Made by a program: the position numbers and the translations under genes. DNA of 64,000 nt, taken from positions 6,985 to 70,984 of the forward strand of contig DAIPWT010000017.1 of the NCBI GenBank assembly GCA_036783645.1, read 5' to 3'. Each line of letters begins with the position of its first letter. The stretch's first letter is position 1. Under the pieces are notes generated by a model. The model saw nothing but the letters and a program-made list of their open reading frames with translations. It was not told where the DNA came from and made no database searches. The stretch is from UBA4732 sp002404095 (GTDB lineage Bacteria > Planctomycetota > Planctomycetia > Gemmatales > Gemmataceae). Positions 25,998-34,227 of the stretch are shown piece by piece.

Positions 25998-26630
25998 GTG
26001 ACCGATGTGCAGCCCGACACCGAGGAACTACTCCGCCGCACAGGCGCGGGAGATCGCGGCGCGCGCGGCGCGCTACTGGAGAGGCATCGCGCACGGTTGT
26101 GGCGCATGATCGCCCTGCGCCTCGACCCCCGGCTGGCCGCGCGCGTCGATCCTTCCGACGTGGTTCAGGACGTCCTCGCCGAGGCCGACCGCCGCCTGGA
26201 TCGCTACGTTCGCAAGCGGCCGCTGCCGTTTTACCCCTGGCTGCGCCAGCTGGCCGTGGACCGCCTGGCCGATCAGCACCGCCGGCACCTGCGGGCCGGC
26301 CGGCGTAGCGTCGCACGGGAAGAACAAGAGCCTTGGAGCCTGCCGGACGCATCGGCTGCGGAACTTATGGATCGGCTCCTCGCGCCAGGCGACAGCCCCA
26401 GCGCCGCGGTGCGAAAGGACGAGGTACGCGATCGGGTGCGGGCGGCATTGGAGGCGATGGCGGAGCAGGAACGCGAAGTGTTGATCCTCCGCTACCTGGA
26501 GCAACTGTCAGCCCGCGAGGTCGGCGCGGTGTTGGGGATTACCGAGGCGGCGGCCAAAAAGCGGGCGTTGCGGGCATTGTTGCGGCTGAGGGAGCTATTG
26601 AAGGACCTAGCGCCGGGAGGTGAGACATGA
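25998..26630 (+). CDS. ECF-type sigma factor paired with a Ser/Thr kinase
   Basis: A 210-residue sigma factor. Region 2 is ALLERHRARLWRMIALRLDP and DPSDVVQDVLAEADRRL, then FYPWLRQLAVDRLADQHRRH. Region 4 is AMAEQEREVLILRYLEQLSA and EVGAVLGITEAAAKKRALRAL. The sequence resembles the planctomycete ECF group encoded beside Ser/Thr kinases. GTG 25998 follows AGGGAGG, which fixes the start. The 3' end overlaps the kinase start by 11 nt, so expression is coupled. No anti-sigma gene is present and kinase-dependent control is the likely regulation, by analogy. Confidence 0.9.
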   Translation: MTDVQPDTEELLRRTGAGDRGARGALLERHRARLWRMIALRLDPRLAARVDPSDVVQDVLAEADRRLDRYVRKRPLPFYPWLRQLAVDRLADQHRRHLRAGRRSVAREEQEPWSLPDASAAELMDRLLAPGDSPSAAVRKDEVRDRVRAALEAMAEQEREVLILRYLEQLSAREVGAVLGITEAAAKKRALRALLRLRELLKDLAPGGET

Positions 26631-29600
26631 GCAGAGCGCACAAAGGGAAGGCGCGGCCGAGTCGGATTCGTCGGTCCTCGCCGACTTGATCGACGCGCTA
26701 ACGGCGAAGATGCAGGCGGGCGAGCCGATCGACTGGGAAGGCGTGGCGCGGCAGTATCCCGAACACGCCGAGGAAATGCTTCGGCTCCGGCCGGCCCTCG
26801 GCGCCTTGGGCAACTTGTCGAAGTCCGGGCCGGCAGAACTCTCGGGCCTCGCCGCGCCGGCCATCGCCGACGACGGTTTGGCGACCGGTGTGCTGGGCGA
26901 TTTCCGCATCGTGCGCGAGGTCGGCCGGGGCGCAATGGGCGTGGTGTACGAGGCGGAGCAGGTATCGCTGGGACGGCGCGTGGCGCTGAAGGTACTCCCC
27001 TTCGCCGCGACGATGGACCCGCGCGCTCTGCAGCGATTCCAGAATGAGGCACGGGCGGCGGCCTGCCTACACCATACCAATGTCGTGCCCGTATATTACG
27101 TCGGTTTCGAGCGCGGCATTCATTTCTACGCCATGCAATTCATCGACGGCCAGACGCTCGCTGACTTGATCCGGGAACTGCGGCGGCCAACCGGGCAAGC
27201 GTCCACCCCCGAGGAGCGAACCACGGCCCACACACCAGCCAACAAGGTCGCGGACCCGAAGGCGGACACGGAACCGGCGGCCCGGCAATCGACGCTGACA
27301 ATACAGAGCGCCGCCCGCAGCCGTGAGTTCTTCCGCCGCGCGGCCGGGTGGGGCGTTCAGGCGGCCGAGGCACTGGACCACGCCCACCAGGCGGCCATCG
27401 TCCACCGCGACGTCAAGCCGGGCAACCTGCTGCTGGACGGGCGCGGCCAGCTGTGGGTCGCCGACTTCGGACTGGCCCATGTGCGGCAAGGCGAAGCCGG
27501 CTTGACGATGACGGGCGACCTGGTAGGGACGCTCCGCTACATGAGTCCGGAGCAGGCGTTGGCCAAGCGCGTGCCCATCGACCACCGCACCGACGTCTAT
27601 TCGCTTGGCGCCACGCTATACGAACTGCTGACGCTGCGCCCGGCTCTGACGGGGAAAGACCGCCAGGAACTGTTGCGGCAAATCGCCTTCGACGAGCCGA
27701 CGCCGCCGCGACGACTGAACAAGGCGATCCCGCATGAGATGGAGATCATCGTCCTCAAGGCGATGGAGAAGAACCCGGCGGAACGCTACACAACGGCCCA
27801 GGAAATGGCGGACGACCTGCGGCGCTTTCTTGACGACAAGCCGATCCGGGCGCGGCGGCCGTCATGGCGGCAGGTGGCGATCAAGTGGGTGCGGCGTCAC
27901 CGAACTGCGACGTGGGCGTCGACGGCGGTGCTGCTGGTGACCGTCGCGCTGGCCGGAGCCTTCGGGGTGTGGCGACTACAGCAGCTGGCGGCGGCGGAGC
28001 GCGAGGCGGAGGTCGCTCTACAGGAGGCCGGGCGTCTGCAAGACGAAGAGGAGTGGTCCGAAGCCCTGCTGACGATCCGCCGGGCGGAGACACTGCGGAA
28101 CACCGGCCTGCTGGGCTATGGGCTGCGGCAGCGCGTCGAGGAGCGGCTCGCCGACCTGAAGATGGTGGACCGGCTGGAGCAGATCCGCTCGCAGAAGGCC
28201 GTTCTGAAAGAAGACGGTTTCGATTTCACGCAGGCCGTCAGCGCTTACAGGGACGCTTTCCGAGACTATGGCATTGACGTGACAGTGCTGAGTGTAGAAG
28301 AGACGGCGGGGCGGATTCGAGCCCGGAGCATACGGGTGCAGTTGGTGGCAGCGCTGGACGATTGGGCCGATGTTTTCCAGAACACCAGCACCTACCGGGG
28401 CAATCAGGTATTGATGTCCGCTTCCGCCGTGGGCTGGGCCAATGGGCCGGTTTTGGGCCGGAAGGAGATGCTGGGGATGGCACGCGCCGCGGACTCCGAT
28501 GAACTGCGGAATGAGCTGCGCGATGCCCTGGAACAAGGGGACGGGCAGGGCCTGAAGGAAGCGACAGCCTTGGAGGAGGTCGCCCGGCTGCCGTCTTCGA
28601 CCTTGATCCTCTTGGGGCATGCGCTTGCCGGCGCCGGCGCCGTAGAGCGGGCGGTGGCCGTGTTGCGGGACGGCCAACAGCGCCATCCGGGCGACTTCTG
28701 GATTAATTATGAACTGGCTTTCCGCCTCCGGGAACTGGATCCTCCTCAACTCGAGGAAGCCGTGCGCTTTTTCACGGCCGCCGTTGCTCTGCGGCCACTT
28801 AGCTCTGCTGCACGCATCGGCCTCGGACTTACCTTGGCAAGGCTTGGCCGGCTAGACGAGGCCGTCGCCCAGTACCATAAGGCCATCGAACTCAAGCCGG
28901 ACTACGCCCGAACGCACGTGGACCTCGCCAATGCTTTACGGGATAAGGGCCGGCTAGGGGAGGCCGCCGCCGAGTGCCGCAGAGCCATCGAACTCGAGCC
29001 GAGTCTCGCTAGGGAGTACTTCAACCGCGGCTATGCGCTACAAAATCAAGGGCAACTCAATGCGGCCATCGGGGAGTACCGCAATGCCATCACCCTCGAC
29101 CCCAAGTTGGCAGCGCCCCAGGGAGGCCTTGGCCAGGCATTGGCGATGCAAGGTCGTTACGCCGAAGCCCAGAACGCTACTCAACGCTGTTTGGAATTGC
29201 TGCCGCCTGGCGACGCCCGACGACAACCCGCCACCCGACAACTGCAACAATTCAAACAATTCCTCGCTCTGAATCAGAAGCTCGCGGCCATCTTGGAGGA
29301 TAAGGAGCAACCGGCCGAGGCCGAACGGCTGGCGCTGGCAGGGTTGTGCCAACAGCCGTTCAAGAAGCTCAACGCTGCCTCCGCCCGCTTCTACGGCGAG
29401 GCGTTCGCCGAGAAGCCTCAGCTGGCCCACGACCTGTCAACCGGCAATCGTTACAACGCCGCCTGCGCCGCGGGCCTGGCCGGATGCGGCCAAGGCAAGG
29501 ACGCGGGCAGCCTCGACGAGAAGGAACGAACCCGTCTGCGGGCGCAATCGCTGAAGTGGTTGCAGGCCGACCTAGGAGCGTGGCGCCGCCTGCTGGAGAA

Positions 29601-29784
29601 GGAGCCGGATAGTAACCGGCCGGCCATCGCTCAGCAGCTTCAGCACTGGTTGGAGGACTCCGATCTCGCCGGCGTACGAGGCGAGAAAGCGCTGTTGGCG
29701 CTGCCCGAAGCCGAGCGCCCCGACTGGCAGAAACTGTGGCAGGAAGTCGAGGCGCTGCGCAAACAGGCTGCCCAGCAGCCCTAG
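26620..29784 (+). CDS. Transmembrane Ser/Thr protein kinase with C-terminal TPR domain
   Basis: A 1054-residue protein. Kinase domain from about residue 90: GRGAMGVVYEAEQ, VALKVLPF, IVHRDVKPGNLLLD (catalytic loop), VADFGLAHV and GTLRYMSPEQA. A membrane helix lies near 435-455 (STAVLLVTVALAGAFGVW). After a coiled coil, TPR units occupy about 730-880 (ARLGRLDEAVAQYHKAIELKP, NQGQLNAAIGEYRNAITLDP). Kinase is cytoplasmic, TPR part likely outside. GTG 26620 overlaps the sigma stop. The nearby ATG 26627 is in a closed frame. It probably controls the sigma factor, by analogy with ECF-kinase pairs. Its last 4 nt overlap the convergent PIN toxin. Confidence 0.9.
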   Translation: MRHEQSAQREGAAESDSSVLADLIDALTAKMQAGEPIDWEGVARQYPEHAEEMLRLRPALGALGNLSKSGPAELSGLAAPAIADDGLATGVLGDFRIVREVGRGAMGVVYEAEQVSLGRRVALKVLPFAATMDPRALQRFQNEARAAACLHHTNVVPVYYVGFERGIHFYAMQFIDGQTLADLIRELRRPTGQASTPEERTTAHTPANKVADPKADTEPAARQSTLTIQSAARSREFFRRAAGWGVQAAEALDHAHQAAIVHRDVKPGNLLLDGRGQLWVADFGLAHVRQGEAGLTMTGDLVGTLRYMSPEQALAKRVPIDHRTDVYSLGATLYELLTLRPALTGKDRQELLRQIAFDEPTPPRRLNKAIPHEMEIIVLKAMEKNPAERYTTAQEMADDLRRFLDDKPIRARRPSWRQVAIKWVRRHRTATWASTAVLLVTVALAGAFGVWRLQQLAAAEREAEVALQEAGRLQDEEEWSEALLTIRRAETLRNTGLLGYGLRQRVEERLADLKMVDRLEQIRSQKAVLKEDGFDFTQAVSAYRDAFRDYGIDVTVLSVEETAGRIRARSIRVQLVAALDDWADVFQNTSTYRGNQVLMSASAVGWANGPVLGRKEMLGMARAADSDELRNELRDALEQGDGQGLKEATALEEVARLPSSTLILLGHALAGAGAVERAVAVLRDGQQRHPGDFWINYELAFRLRELDPPQLEEAVRFFTAAVALRPLSSAARIGLGLTLARLGRLDEAVAQYHKAIELKPDYARTHVDLANALRDKGRLGEAAAECRRAIELEPSLAREYFNRGYALQNQGQLNAAIGEYRNAITLDPKLAAPQGGLGQALAMQGRYAEAQNATQRCLELLPPGDARRQPATRQLQQFKQFLALNQKLAAILEDKEQPAEAERLALAGLCQQPFKKLNAASARFYGEAFAEKPQLAHDLSTGNRYNAACAAGLAGCGQGKDAGSLDEKERTRLRAQSLKWLQADLGAWRRLLEKEPDSNRPAIAQQLQHWLEDSDLAGVRGEKALLALPEAERPDWQKLWQEVEALRKQAAQQP

Positions 29785-30200
29785 GGATGCAGCCGGAAGC
29801 CGAGGTTGACCTGCTGGAAATGCGCGTCGCCCGTGAAGACGTCGGTAATGCCGAGGTCCTGCATGACCACCATGCTCGTGAAATCGACGAAGGATATGTC
29901 CGGCTTGTCGTGGTAGCGGATGCGCAGCGGGTAAGCACGATGGAACTGGGCGGGCGAGACGAACTCCAGCCGCAACCGCCCGGCCTGAACGGACTGAAAG
30001 AGGTTGTCAGTAAAGTGGCGCGCCGGCCCGAAGGGAACCGACCGGAACAGGGCGGAGATGAACTCGGAGAGGACAAAGTCGCTGGTGACGTAGCGGCGGC
30101 GCTGCTGGCGGAACAACTGGTGTTGCCGAAGCGCGATAGCGTGGTATGGATCGCGAGCGTAGGCCAGGGCGAGCCAGGCCCAGGTATCAACGAAGATCAT
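29781..30200 (-). CDS. VapC-type PIN-domain toxin
   Basis: A 139-residue PIN nuclease. The acidic residues are in order: Asp5 (MIFVDTWAWLA), the Glu of SDFVLSEFISAL, the Asp of DISFVDFTSMVV and the Asp of VFTGDAHFQ. VapC toxins cleave RNA, usually tRNA or rRNA. The start overlaps the antitoxin stop by 4 nt (ATGA), the standard antitoxin-toxin arrangement. All four catalytic positions are present, so it looks functional. Confidence 0.85.
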   Translation of the reverse strand: MIFVDTWAWLALAYARDPYHAIALRQHQLFRQQRRRYVTSDFVLSEFISALFRSVPFGPARHFTDNLFQSVQAGRLRLEFVSPAQFHRAYPLRIRYHDKPDISFVDFTSMVVMQDLGITDVFTGDAHFQQVNLGFRLHP

Positions 30201-30496
30201 GGCCCCTCCGCCGTTGGCGGCCGCAGACCGTACAGGAGATCGTCGTGGCGGGCCGCCAGACTGATGTCGGGGCCTTCCTTGCAGATGCCGATCACTTCGT
30301 CGAGCGGGTCGTGGTCATCGCCCACCGCGCCATCGGTTCGGCCGCTCGCGCCGATGCCGATGACCGCATCGAGTGGATCGTCGTCCGGCAAGGGCGTCAT
30401 TACGATCAACTCGACCTCGGCGCCCTCTTGCAGGGCTAGGGGCTCTTTCGGTTTGAGGGCGCCGTCGGCGTAGGTGGCCTTGATAATCGTGCTCAT
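30197..30496 (-). CDS. DUF104-type antitoxin
   Basis: A 99-residue protein whose first 35 residues (MSTIIKATYADGALKPKEPL and EGAEVELIVM) match the DUF104/AF2212-like antitoxin beta-barrel. The remainder contains an internal duplication, DPLDAVIGI and DPLDEVIGI, separated by about 22 residues and probably part of the toxin-binding tail. ATG 30496 gives the conserved MSTIIKATY. The longer frame adds six untypical residues. It is partner of the PIN toxin at 29781. Confidence 0.8.
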   Translation of the reverse strand: MSTIIKATYADGALKPKEPLALQEGAEVELIVMTPLPDDDPLDAVIGIGASGRTDGAVGDDHDPLDEVIGICKEGPDISLAARHDDLLYGLRPPTAEGP

Positions 30497-30539
30497 GGCT
30501 GGCTCTCCGATCATAGTTGGGGAAAGATCGCTGGTGACA

Positions 30540-30782
30540 TTATACCGGCCGCCTCCGCGCGGCTGGAGCCGGAAACCGAGAGGACCAGAGAAAAGCGGCC
30601 GGCCGATTTTCGGCCGTGGCGAAGGCGAGTTGTTCCTCGTCAGAGGCCGTGTCTTTGCCGACTTCTTCGGTCCTCACGACGTCGTACCCCCGGCCGCGCA
30701 GATCGACGGCCAGCCGGCCCATGATATGGCGGTCGAGGTAGAGCCGAACGAAGAGCGCCTCAAGGCCGGGTGAATCGGGCAT
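30540..30782 (-). CDS. DUF5615-type PIN-like protein, probably truncated
   Basis: 80 residues. After a non-conserved start, VRLYLDRHIMGRLAVDLRGRG, YDVVRTEEVG and SDEEQLAFATAENR match the N-terminal half of DUF5615/Mut7-C-like PIN proteins. Full members continue for about 40 residues with a Asn-Arg-Asp-Phe-type motif. Here the sequence instead ends in FPAPAARRRPV, so the C-terminal half with part of the active site is missing. It overlaps the DUF433 antitoxin by 23 nt. It is likely a dead toxin, though the antitoxin could still be made. Confidence 0.55.
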   Translation of the reverse strand: MPDSPGLEALFVRLYLDRHIMGRLAVDLRGRGYDVVRTEEVGKDTASDEEQLAFATAENRPAAFLWSSRFPAPAARRRPV

Positions 30783-31032
30783 GGGCTTGCTCTTCTTGGG
30801 CGATGAGCGCGAGGATTTCGTCGCGATGATCGAAGAAATAGCTAAGGGCGTGGAAGACCTGAGCCTCGGTTATGCCCAGCGTCTCGGCGATATCGAGAAT
30901 CGTTTCGCCGCGCTGATGCAGCGTGACCACGTGACGAACGGTCACGCGCAGCCCATCAATCACCGGCTCACCGCCGCAGACGCCTTCCAGCCGGACAATG
31001 TGGGGATACTCAGTCTTCACGGCCTCGGCCAT
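30760..31032 (-). CDS. DUF433-family antitoxin
   Basis: A 90-residue protein with PHIVRLEGVCGGEPVIDGLR, VTVRHVVTLHQRGETILDIA and LGITEAQVFHALSYFFDHRDE, the helix-turn-helix-like DUF433 (VapB45-like) pattern. Such proteins pair with DUF5615 toxins, which is the gene that follows. ATG 31032 begins MAEAVKTEYPHIV. The 61-residue upstream extension of the frame is not conserved in character and is rejected. Confidence 0.8.
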   Translation of the reverse strand: MAEAVKTEYPHIVRLEGVCGGEPVIDGLRVTVRHVVTLHQRGETILDIAETLGITEAQVFHALSYFFDHRDEILALIAQEEQAHARFTRP

Positions 31033-31255
31033 GCGGATTCCTCCGATAAGTAGAGCCTCGATCCCTTCGCCAGTGTAACAGAGGACCGGGCGCCGGGCCA
31101 GAAAGACACCAAAAAAAGGAACAAGGAAAGGCAACAAAGCAACCGATGAGTACTCGCCGCCAAGCCAAATACTCACCGGCCTCGCGGCGTCCGGTCGGCG
31201 CGACGGGGCGATCATTGGGGAACGAATGGGCCGTCAACACCCCCCTGGCAAAGGA

Positions 31256-31756
31256 TCAGGCGGGGGCATAGCGCGTCAACCCAGGCACGCGGTCGAAGTC
31301 CGCGTCGTTGCTGGCCAGGTGGGTCAGCCCGTTCGCCTGCATCACGGCCACGACCAGGGCGTCGTTGTTCAGCAAGCCGATTTGCTGGCTCAAAGCGACG
31401 GACGCGACCAAGACGCTCGCGGGGATTGTCAGGATTTGGAGATTGCTCTGGACGACGCCCTCGATGGCGCGCCGAAAGAGGCTCAACCGGCTCACCTCGG
31501 CGGGGTGGTTCCGTAGACGATTGCCGATGCCGGCGACGGGCCAGTGCAAGAGCGCGATGGCCTCCAGCGTCATCAGTCGATGGGCCGTTTCGCCCAGGAC
31601 GGGAATAGTTGTGAAGCCCGAAAGCTCCCGGCACTCTATTCGGTCTATCAGGGCCGTACAGGCGGCCCCAAACTGGGGATGGAGCGAAAAGTGATAAACA
31701 AGAGTGTTGGCATCCACAAAGACCGCCGCGCCGGCCGAAAGGTCCGTGAAGATCAT
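31256..31756 (-). CDS. VapC-type PIN-domain toxin (intact copy)
   Basis: A 166-residue PIN nuclease. Visible acidic residues: FVDANTLVYHF, PVLGETAHRLMTLEA, LLNNDALVVAVM and HLASNDADFDRV. The 4-nt overlap with the DUF104 antitoxin start shows co-translation. The module, with about 110 bp of flanking sequence, is repeated immediately upstream on the minus strand at 32099-33034, where the toxin has been rearranged. This copy keeps all expected residues and looks functional. Confidence 0.85.
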   Translation of the reverse strand: MIFTDLSAGAAVFVDANTLVYHFSLHPQFGAACTALIDRIECRELSGFTTIPVLGETAHRLMTLEAIALLHWPVAGIGNRLRNHPAEVSRLSLFRRAIEGVVQSNLQILTIPASVLVASVALSQQIGLLNNDALVVAVMQANGLTHLASNDADFDRVPGLTRYAPA

Positions 31757-31971
31757 GGAGCCTCCGGAGGCGGCGGGTACTCCAGTTCGGGATCCAAGGC
31801 GGCCCACTGGATCAGGTCCGCGTCCGTGCAAGGAATGAGTCCGGCCGTCTCCGCGACCCAGTTGGAGCGGAAGTGTACCGTGACTGTGACTTTCTCCTTT
31901 TCCTTCAGCGGCAGGAGCTGGGCCGGCTTGAGGACGCCGTTCTCGTAGATCGCTTCGACTGTCAGAGGCAT
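31753..31971 (-). CDS. DUF104-type antitoxin (first tandem copy)
   Basis: 72 residues. MPLTVEAIYENGVLKPAQLL and LKEKEKVTVTVHF are the DUF104 beta strands, and the acidic Pro-rich tail (PELEYPPPPEAP) should bind the toxin. It is nearly the same in its first half as the antitoxin at 32704, showing tandem duplication of the module. ATG 31971 is chosen; the longer frame starts in duplicated leader sequence. Confidence 0.8.
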   Translation of the reverse strand: MPLTVEAIYENGVLKPAQLLPLKEKEKVTVTVHFRSNWVAETAGLIPCTDADLIQWAALDPELEYPPPPEAP

Positions 31972-32060
31972 GGCGGAGTCTCCCTTACCAGAAGCCTTTG
32001 AGCGTGTACTCATTGTAGGCGAAGACAGGCGTAGGTCAGGCGGTTCAGCCCCATCCAGAA

Positions 32061-32080
32061 ATTTCTTGTCCCGTTTTCGG
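32061..32080 (+). repeat. Truncated copy of the conserved 37-bp block
   Basis: Twenty bases starting atttcttgtcccg match the first part of the block at 33016 exactly and then diverge at 32081, shortly before the stop of the chimeric PIN gene. It is a duplication remnant with no + strand gene behind it. Confidence 0.65.
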
Positions 32081-32098
32081 CTCGCCCTGTTAGTGACT

Positions 32099-32707
32099 CT
32101 ATTTCACCCGCGACAGGGCGCGAAGGCCGCCTTCCAGCAACAGTTGGCCGGCGTCGATGGCCAGCTTGCTGCTGCGCGCGGTGCGCGCCTCGTAACCGCC
32201 GGCCACGAACGCTTGCGCCGTCGGCACGTAGCCGAGCAGTTCGTTGGCGAGGCTTACCACCCACGTCGTCGGATGCTTCGACGCCTTTTTGATGCGTAGG
32301 CCGTATTCGCAGAAGTATTCGGCGCCGTTGGTGGCGATGCCCAGCGGGCCGATGCGGATTGCCTGTACTTCGGCCGGGATGGTGAGAACCTGAATGCGCA
32401 TCTGCGCGATCTTTTGCAGCGCCGAGCGAAACTGGGTTAGTCGCAGCACGTGGGCCGGGTTCTGCTGGAGGCGCTGGACGATCTTGGACGCCCAATTGAA
32501 AAGGGCCGACGCTTCCATCGTCATCAAGCGGTGCGCGAGTTCGCTGAGAACGTGGGTCGAAGTGTAACCGGACAGTTCCTGGAGTTCGATCCGCTTCAGG
32601 AGATCGGTGCAAGGCGGCCCGAAAGCCGAATGAGGCTGGAAATGATAAACGAAGGTATCCGCATCCAAGAAGACCGAGTCGCCGCGAACCAGGTCGGCAA
32701 AGGTCAT
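32099..32707 (-). CDS. Chimeric gene: PIN toxin N-terminus fused to ceramidase-like C-terminal tail
   Basis: 202 residues. Residues 1 to about 110 (FLDADTFVYHF, HVLSELAHRLMTMEASALF, to QVLTIPA) are homologous to the PIN toxin at 31256. From AEVQAIRIGPLGIATN to the end the protein is almost identical to the last 90 residues of the ceramidase-like protein at 35830. The DNA match spans about 32102-32373 against 35833-36104. The PIN part therefore lost its last two acidic residues and should not be a working nuclease. It keeps the 4-nt overlap with its antitoxin. Whether the fusion protein is made or has a new role is unknown. Confidence 0.8.
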   Translation of the reverse strand: MTFADLVRGDSVFLDADTFVYHFQPHSAFGPPCTDLLKRIELQELSGYTSTHVLSELAHRLMTMEASALFNWASKIVQRLQQNPAHVLRLTQFRSALQKIAQMRIQVLTIPAEVQAIRIGPLGIATNGAEYFCEYGLRIKKASKHPTTWVVSLANELLGYVPTAQAFVAGGYEARTARSSKLAIDAGQLLLEGGLRALSRVK

Positions 32708-32925
32708 GGGTTCTCCTTGGGGCCAGGAAAGTCGAGGTCGGGCGACGTAGCGAAGTATTCGGCCTCTTCCGCGCCGCCCTTCCAGCCCATAAGGCCCGCC
32801 GTTCGTTCCGCCCACGTGAGAGCGGGCTCGACCGTGACGCGCACTTTCTCATGTTCCTTCAGCGGCAGCGGCTGGGCCGGCTTGAGGACGCCGTTCTCGT
32901 AGATCGCTTCGACAGTCAGAGGCAT
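32704..32925 (-). CDS. DUF104-type antitoxin (second tandem copy)
   Basis: 73 residues, with MPLTVEAIYENGVLKPAQPL and LKEHEKVRVTVEP followed by an acidic tail (FATSPDLDFPGPKENP). Closely similar to the antitoxin at 31753. It precedes the chimeric PIN gene with a 4-nt overlap. If the chimera is inactive, this antitoxin may be an orphan or may cross-neutralise the intact neighbour toxin. Confidence 0.8.
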   Translation of the reverse strand: MPLTVEAIYENGVLKPAQPLPLKEHEKVRVTVEPALTWAERTAGLMGWKGGAEEAEYFATSPDLDFPGPKENP

Positions 32926-33015
32926 GGCGAACTCTCCCTTATTAGGAGCCTTTGAGCGCGCATTCATTGTAGACGAAGACAGACGTGCATCATGCGGTTC
33001 AGCCCCATCCAAAAA

Positions 33016-33052
33016 TTTCTTGTCCCGTTTTCGGCCGGATTGCGGGGTCTGT
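33016..33052 (+). promoter_or_regulatory. Conserved 37-bp block, candidate ECF-type promoter
   Basis: TTTCTTGTCCCG, spacer, GGGGTCTGT, matching 25944-25980 at 32 of 37 positions. It lies 62 bp before the ATG of the SBBP protein gene and points towards it. If it is an ECF promoter, that secreted protein could belong to the regulon of the sigma factor at 25998. Confidence 0.45.
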
Positions 33053-33114
33053 AGTAGAGGCTTTCCGGAAGGAATGGCCATAGATGAACCCAGATCCCCC
33101 AAAGGAGAACGTCC

Positions 33115-34227
33115 ATGAAGCTGTTTCGCCTCCCGTCCCATCGGCCCTCGCGGAACAAGGCGTTGCGCCGCTTGGAGTTAGAGCGGTTGGAAGACAGAAC
33201 CGTCATGAGTGCGACGCTCGGCTATTCCAGCTACCTGCCCGGCCCGGCCTGGGCCACCGCCGTGGACGGCGGCGGCAACGTGTACGTCGCGGGCGGCTAC
33301 ACCACGGGCAGCTTAGGCGCCTACGTCGCCAAAGTGAATTCCACCGGGACGGCCCTGGACTGGGTCACCAAACTCGGCAGCAGCGGTTTCGGCAATAGCA
33401 TCGCCGTGGACGCCGCCGGCGACGCCTACGTGGCGGGCGAATCGCCTGACAGCGCCTTTCCGACCACCCCGAACGCCCTGGCTACCACCAAACCCTCTAC
33501 CAGCCAGCCGGGTTTCCTCACCGTCCTGAACCCGACCGGCTCGATCCTTTACTCCACCTGGCTCCCCGGAACCCAATTCAGCGGTTTCGCTCCGGGTCAC
33601 GTCAACGGGGCGTCCCTCGCCATCGATCATGCGGGCGACGGCATGGGAATGCTGGACAACGTCTACGTCACCGGCTCAGCGCTGGCCGGCTTCCCCACCA
33701 CGGCCGGTGCCTTTCAGTCAAACTTGGCCGGCGGGACAGACGCTTTCCTCGCCAAGATCGATCCCAACCTCTCCGGGACCGCATCCCTGCTTTACGGCAC
33801 TTACCTGGGTGGCTCCGGCACCGACGTAGGCACCGGCGTCGCCGTTGACGCCGCCGACAACGCCTACATCGTCGGCCGCACCACTTCGACCAACCTCCCG
33901 GCGACGGCGGGCGCCTTCCAGCAGAGCAACGGCGGCGGGACGGACGTCTTCGTGGCCAAGTTTAACCCGTCGCTGTCCGGGACGGCCTCCCTGGTCTACG
34001 CGACCTACCTTGGCGGCAGCGGCTCGGACGGCTACTGGACGGACTTCCCTCGGTACTTTCGGTCGTTGATCCGGGACCGGGCATCGCGGTGGACGCAGCC
34101 GGCGACGCCTACGTGGCGGGCACGACCACTTCGGCGAACTTCCCCACGACGCCCGGCGCCTTCCAGACGACCTTTCATACAGCGACTACCGGCGCCTCCA
34201 TTGGGGACGCCTTCGTTACCAAGTTGA
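33115..34227 (+). CDS. SBBP-repeat beta-propeller protein, N-terminal part of a frameshifted gene
   Basis: The N-terminus carries LRRLELERLEDRTVMSA, the planctomycete LExLEDR-type leader seen on exported proteins. SBBP beta-propeller repeats follow, with blades such as SIAVDAAGDAYVAGESP, YGTYLGGSGTDVGTGVAVDAA and YATYLGGSGSDG. After about residue 306 the reading frame changes and the last 64 residues are Arg/Pro-rich nonsense. The repeat pattern resumes at about 34077 in another frame. So this is the first part of one long gene with a one-base loss (or two-base gain) near 34030-34075, either a real mutation or a sequencing error. Confidence 0.75.
   Translation: MKLFRLPSHRPSRNKALRRLELERLEDRTVMSATLGYSSYLPGPAWATAVDGGGNVYVAGGYTTGSLGAYVAKVNSTGTALDWVTKLGSSGFGNSIAVDAAGDAYVAGESPDSAFPTTPNALATTKPSTSQPGFLTVLNPTGSILYSTWLPGTQFSGFAPGHVNGASLAIDHAGDGMGMLDNVYVTGSALAGFPTTAGAFQSNLAGGTDAFLAKIDPNLSGTASLLYGTYLGGSGTDVGTGVAVDAADNAYIVGRTTSTNLPATAGAFQQSNGGGTDVFVAKFNPSLSGTASLVYATYLGGSGSDGYWTDFPRYFRSLIRDRASRWTQPATPTWRARPLRRTSPRRPAPSRRPFIQRLPAPPLGTPSLPS

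Noticed and set aside
26627..26689. ATG 26627 as the kinase start
   Set aside because: Its frame closes after about 20 codons; the kinase frame needs GTG 26620.
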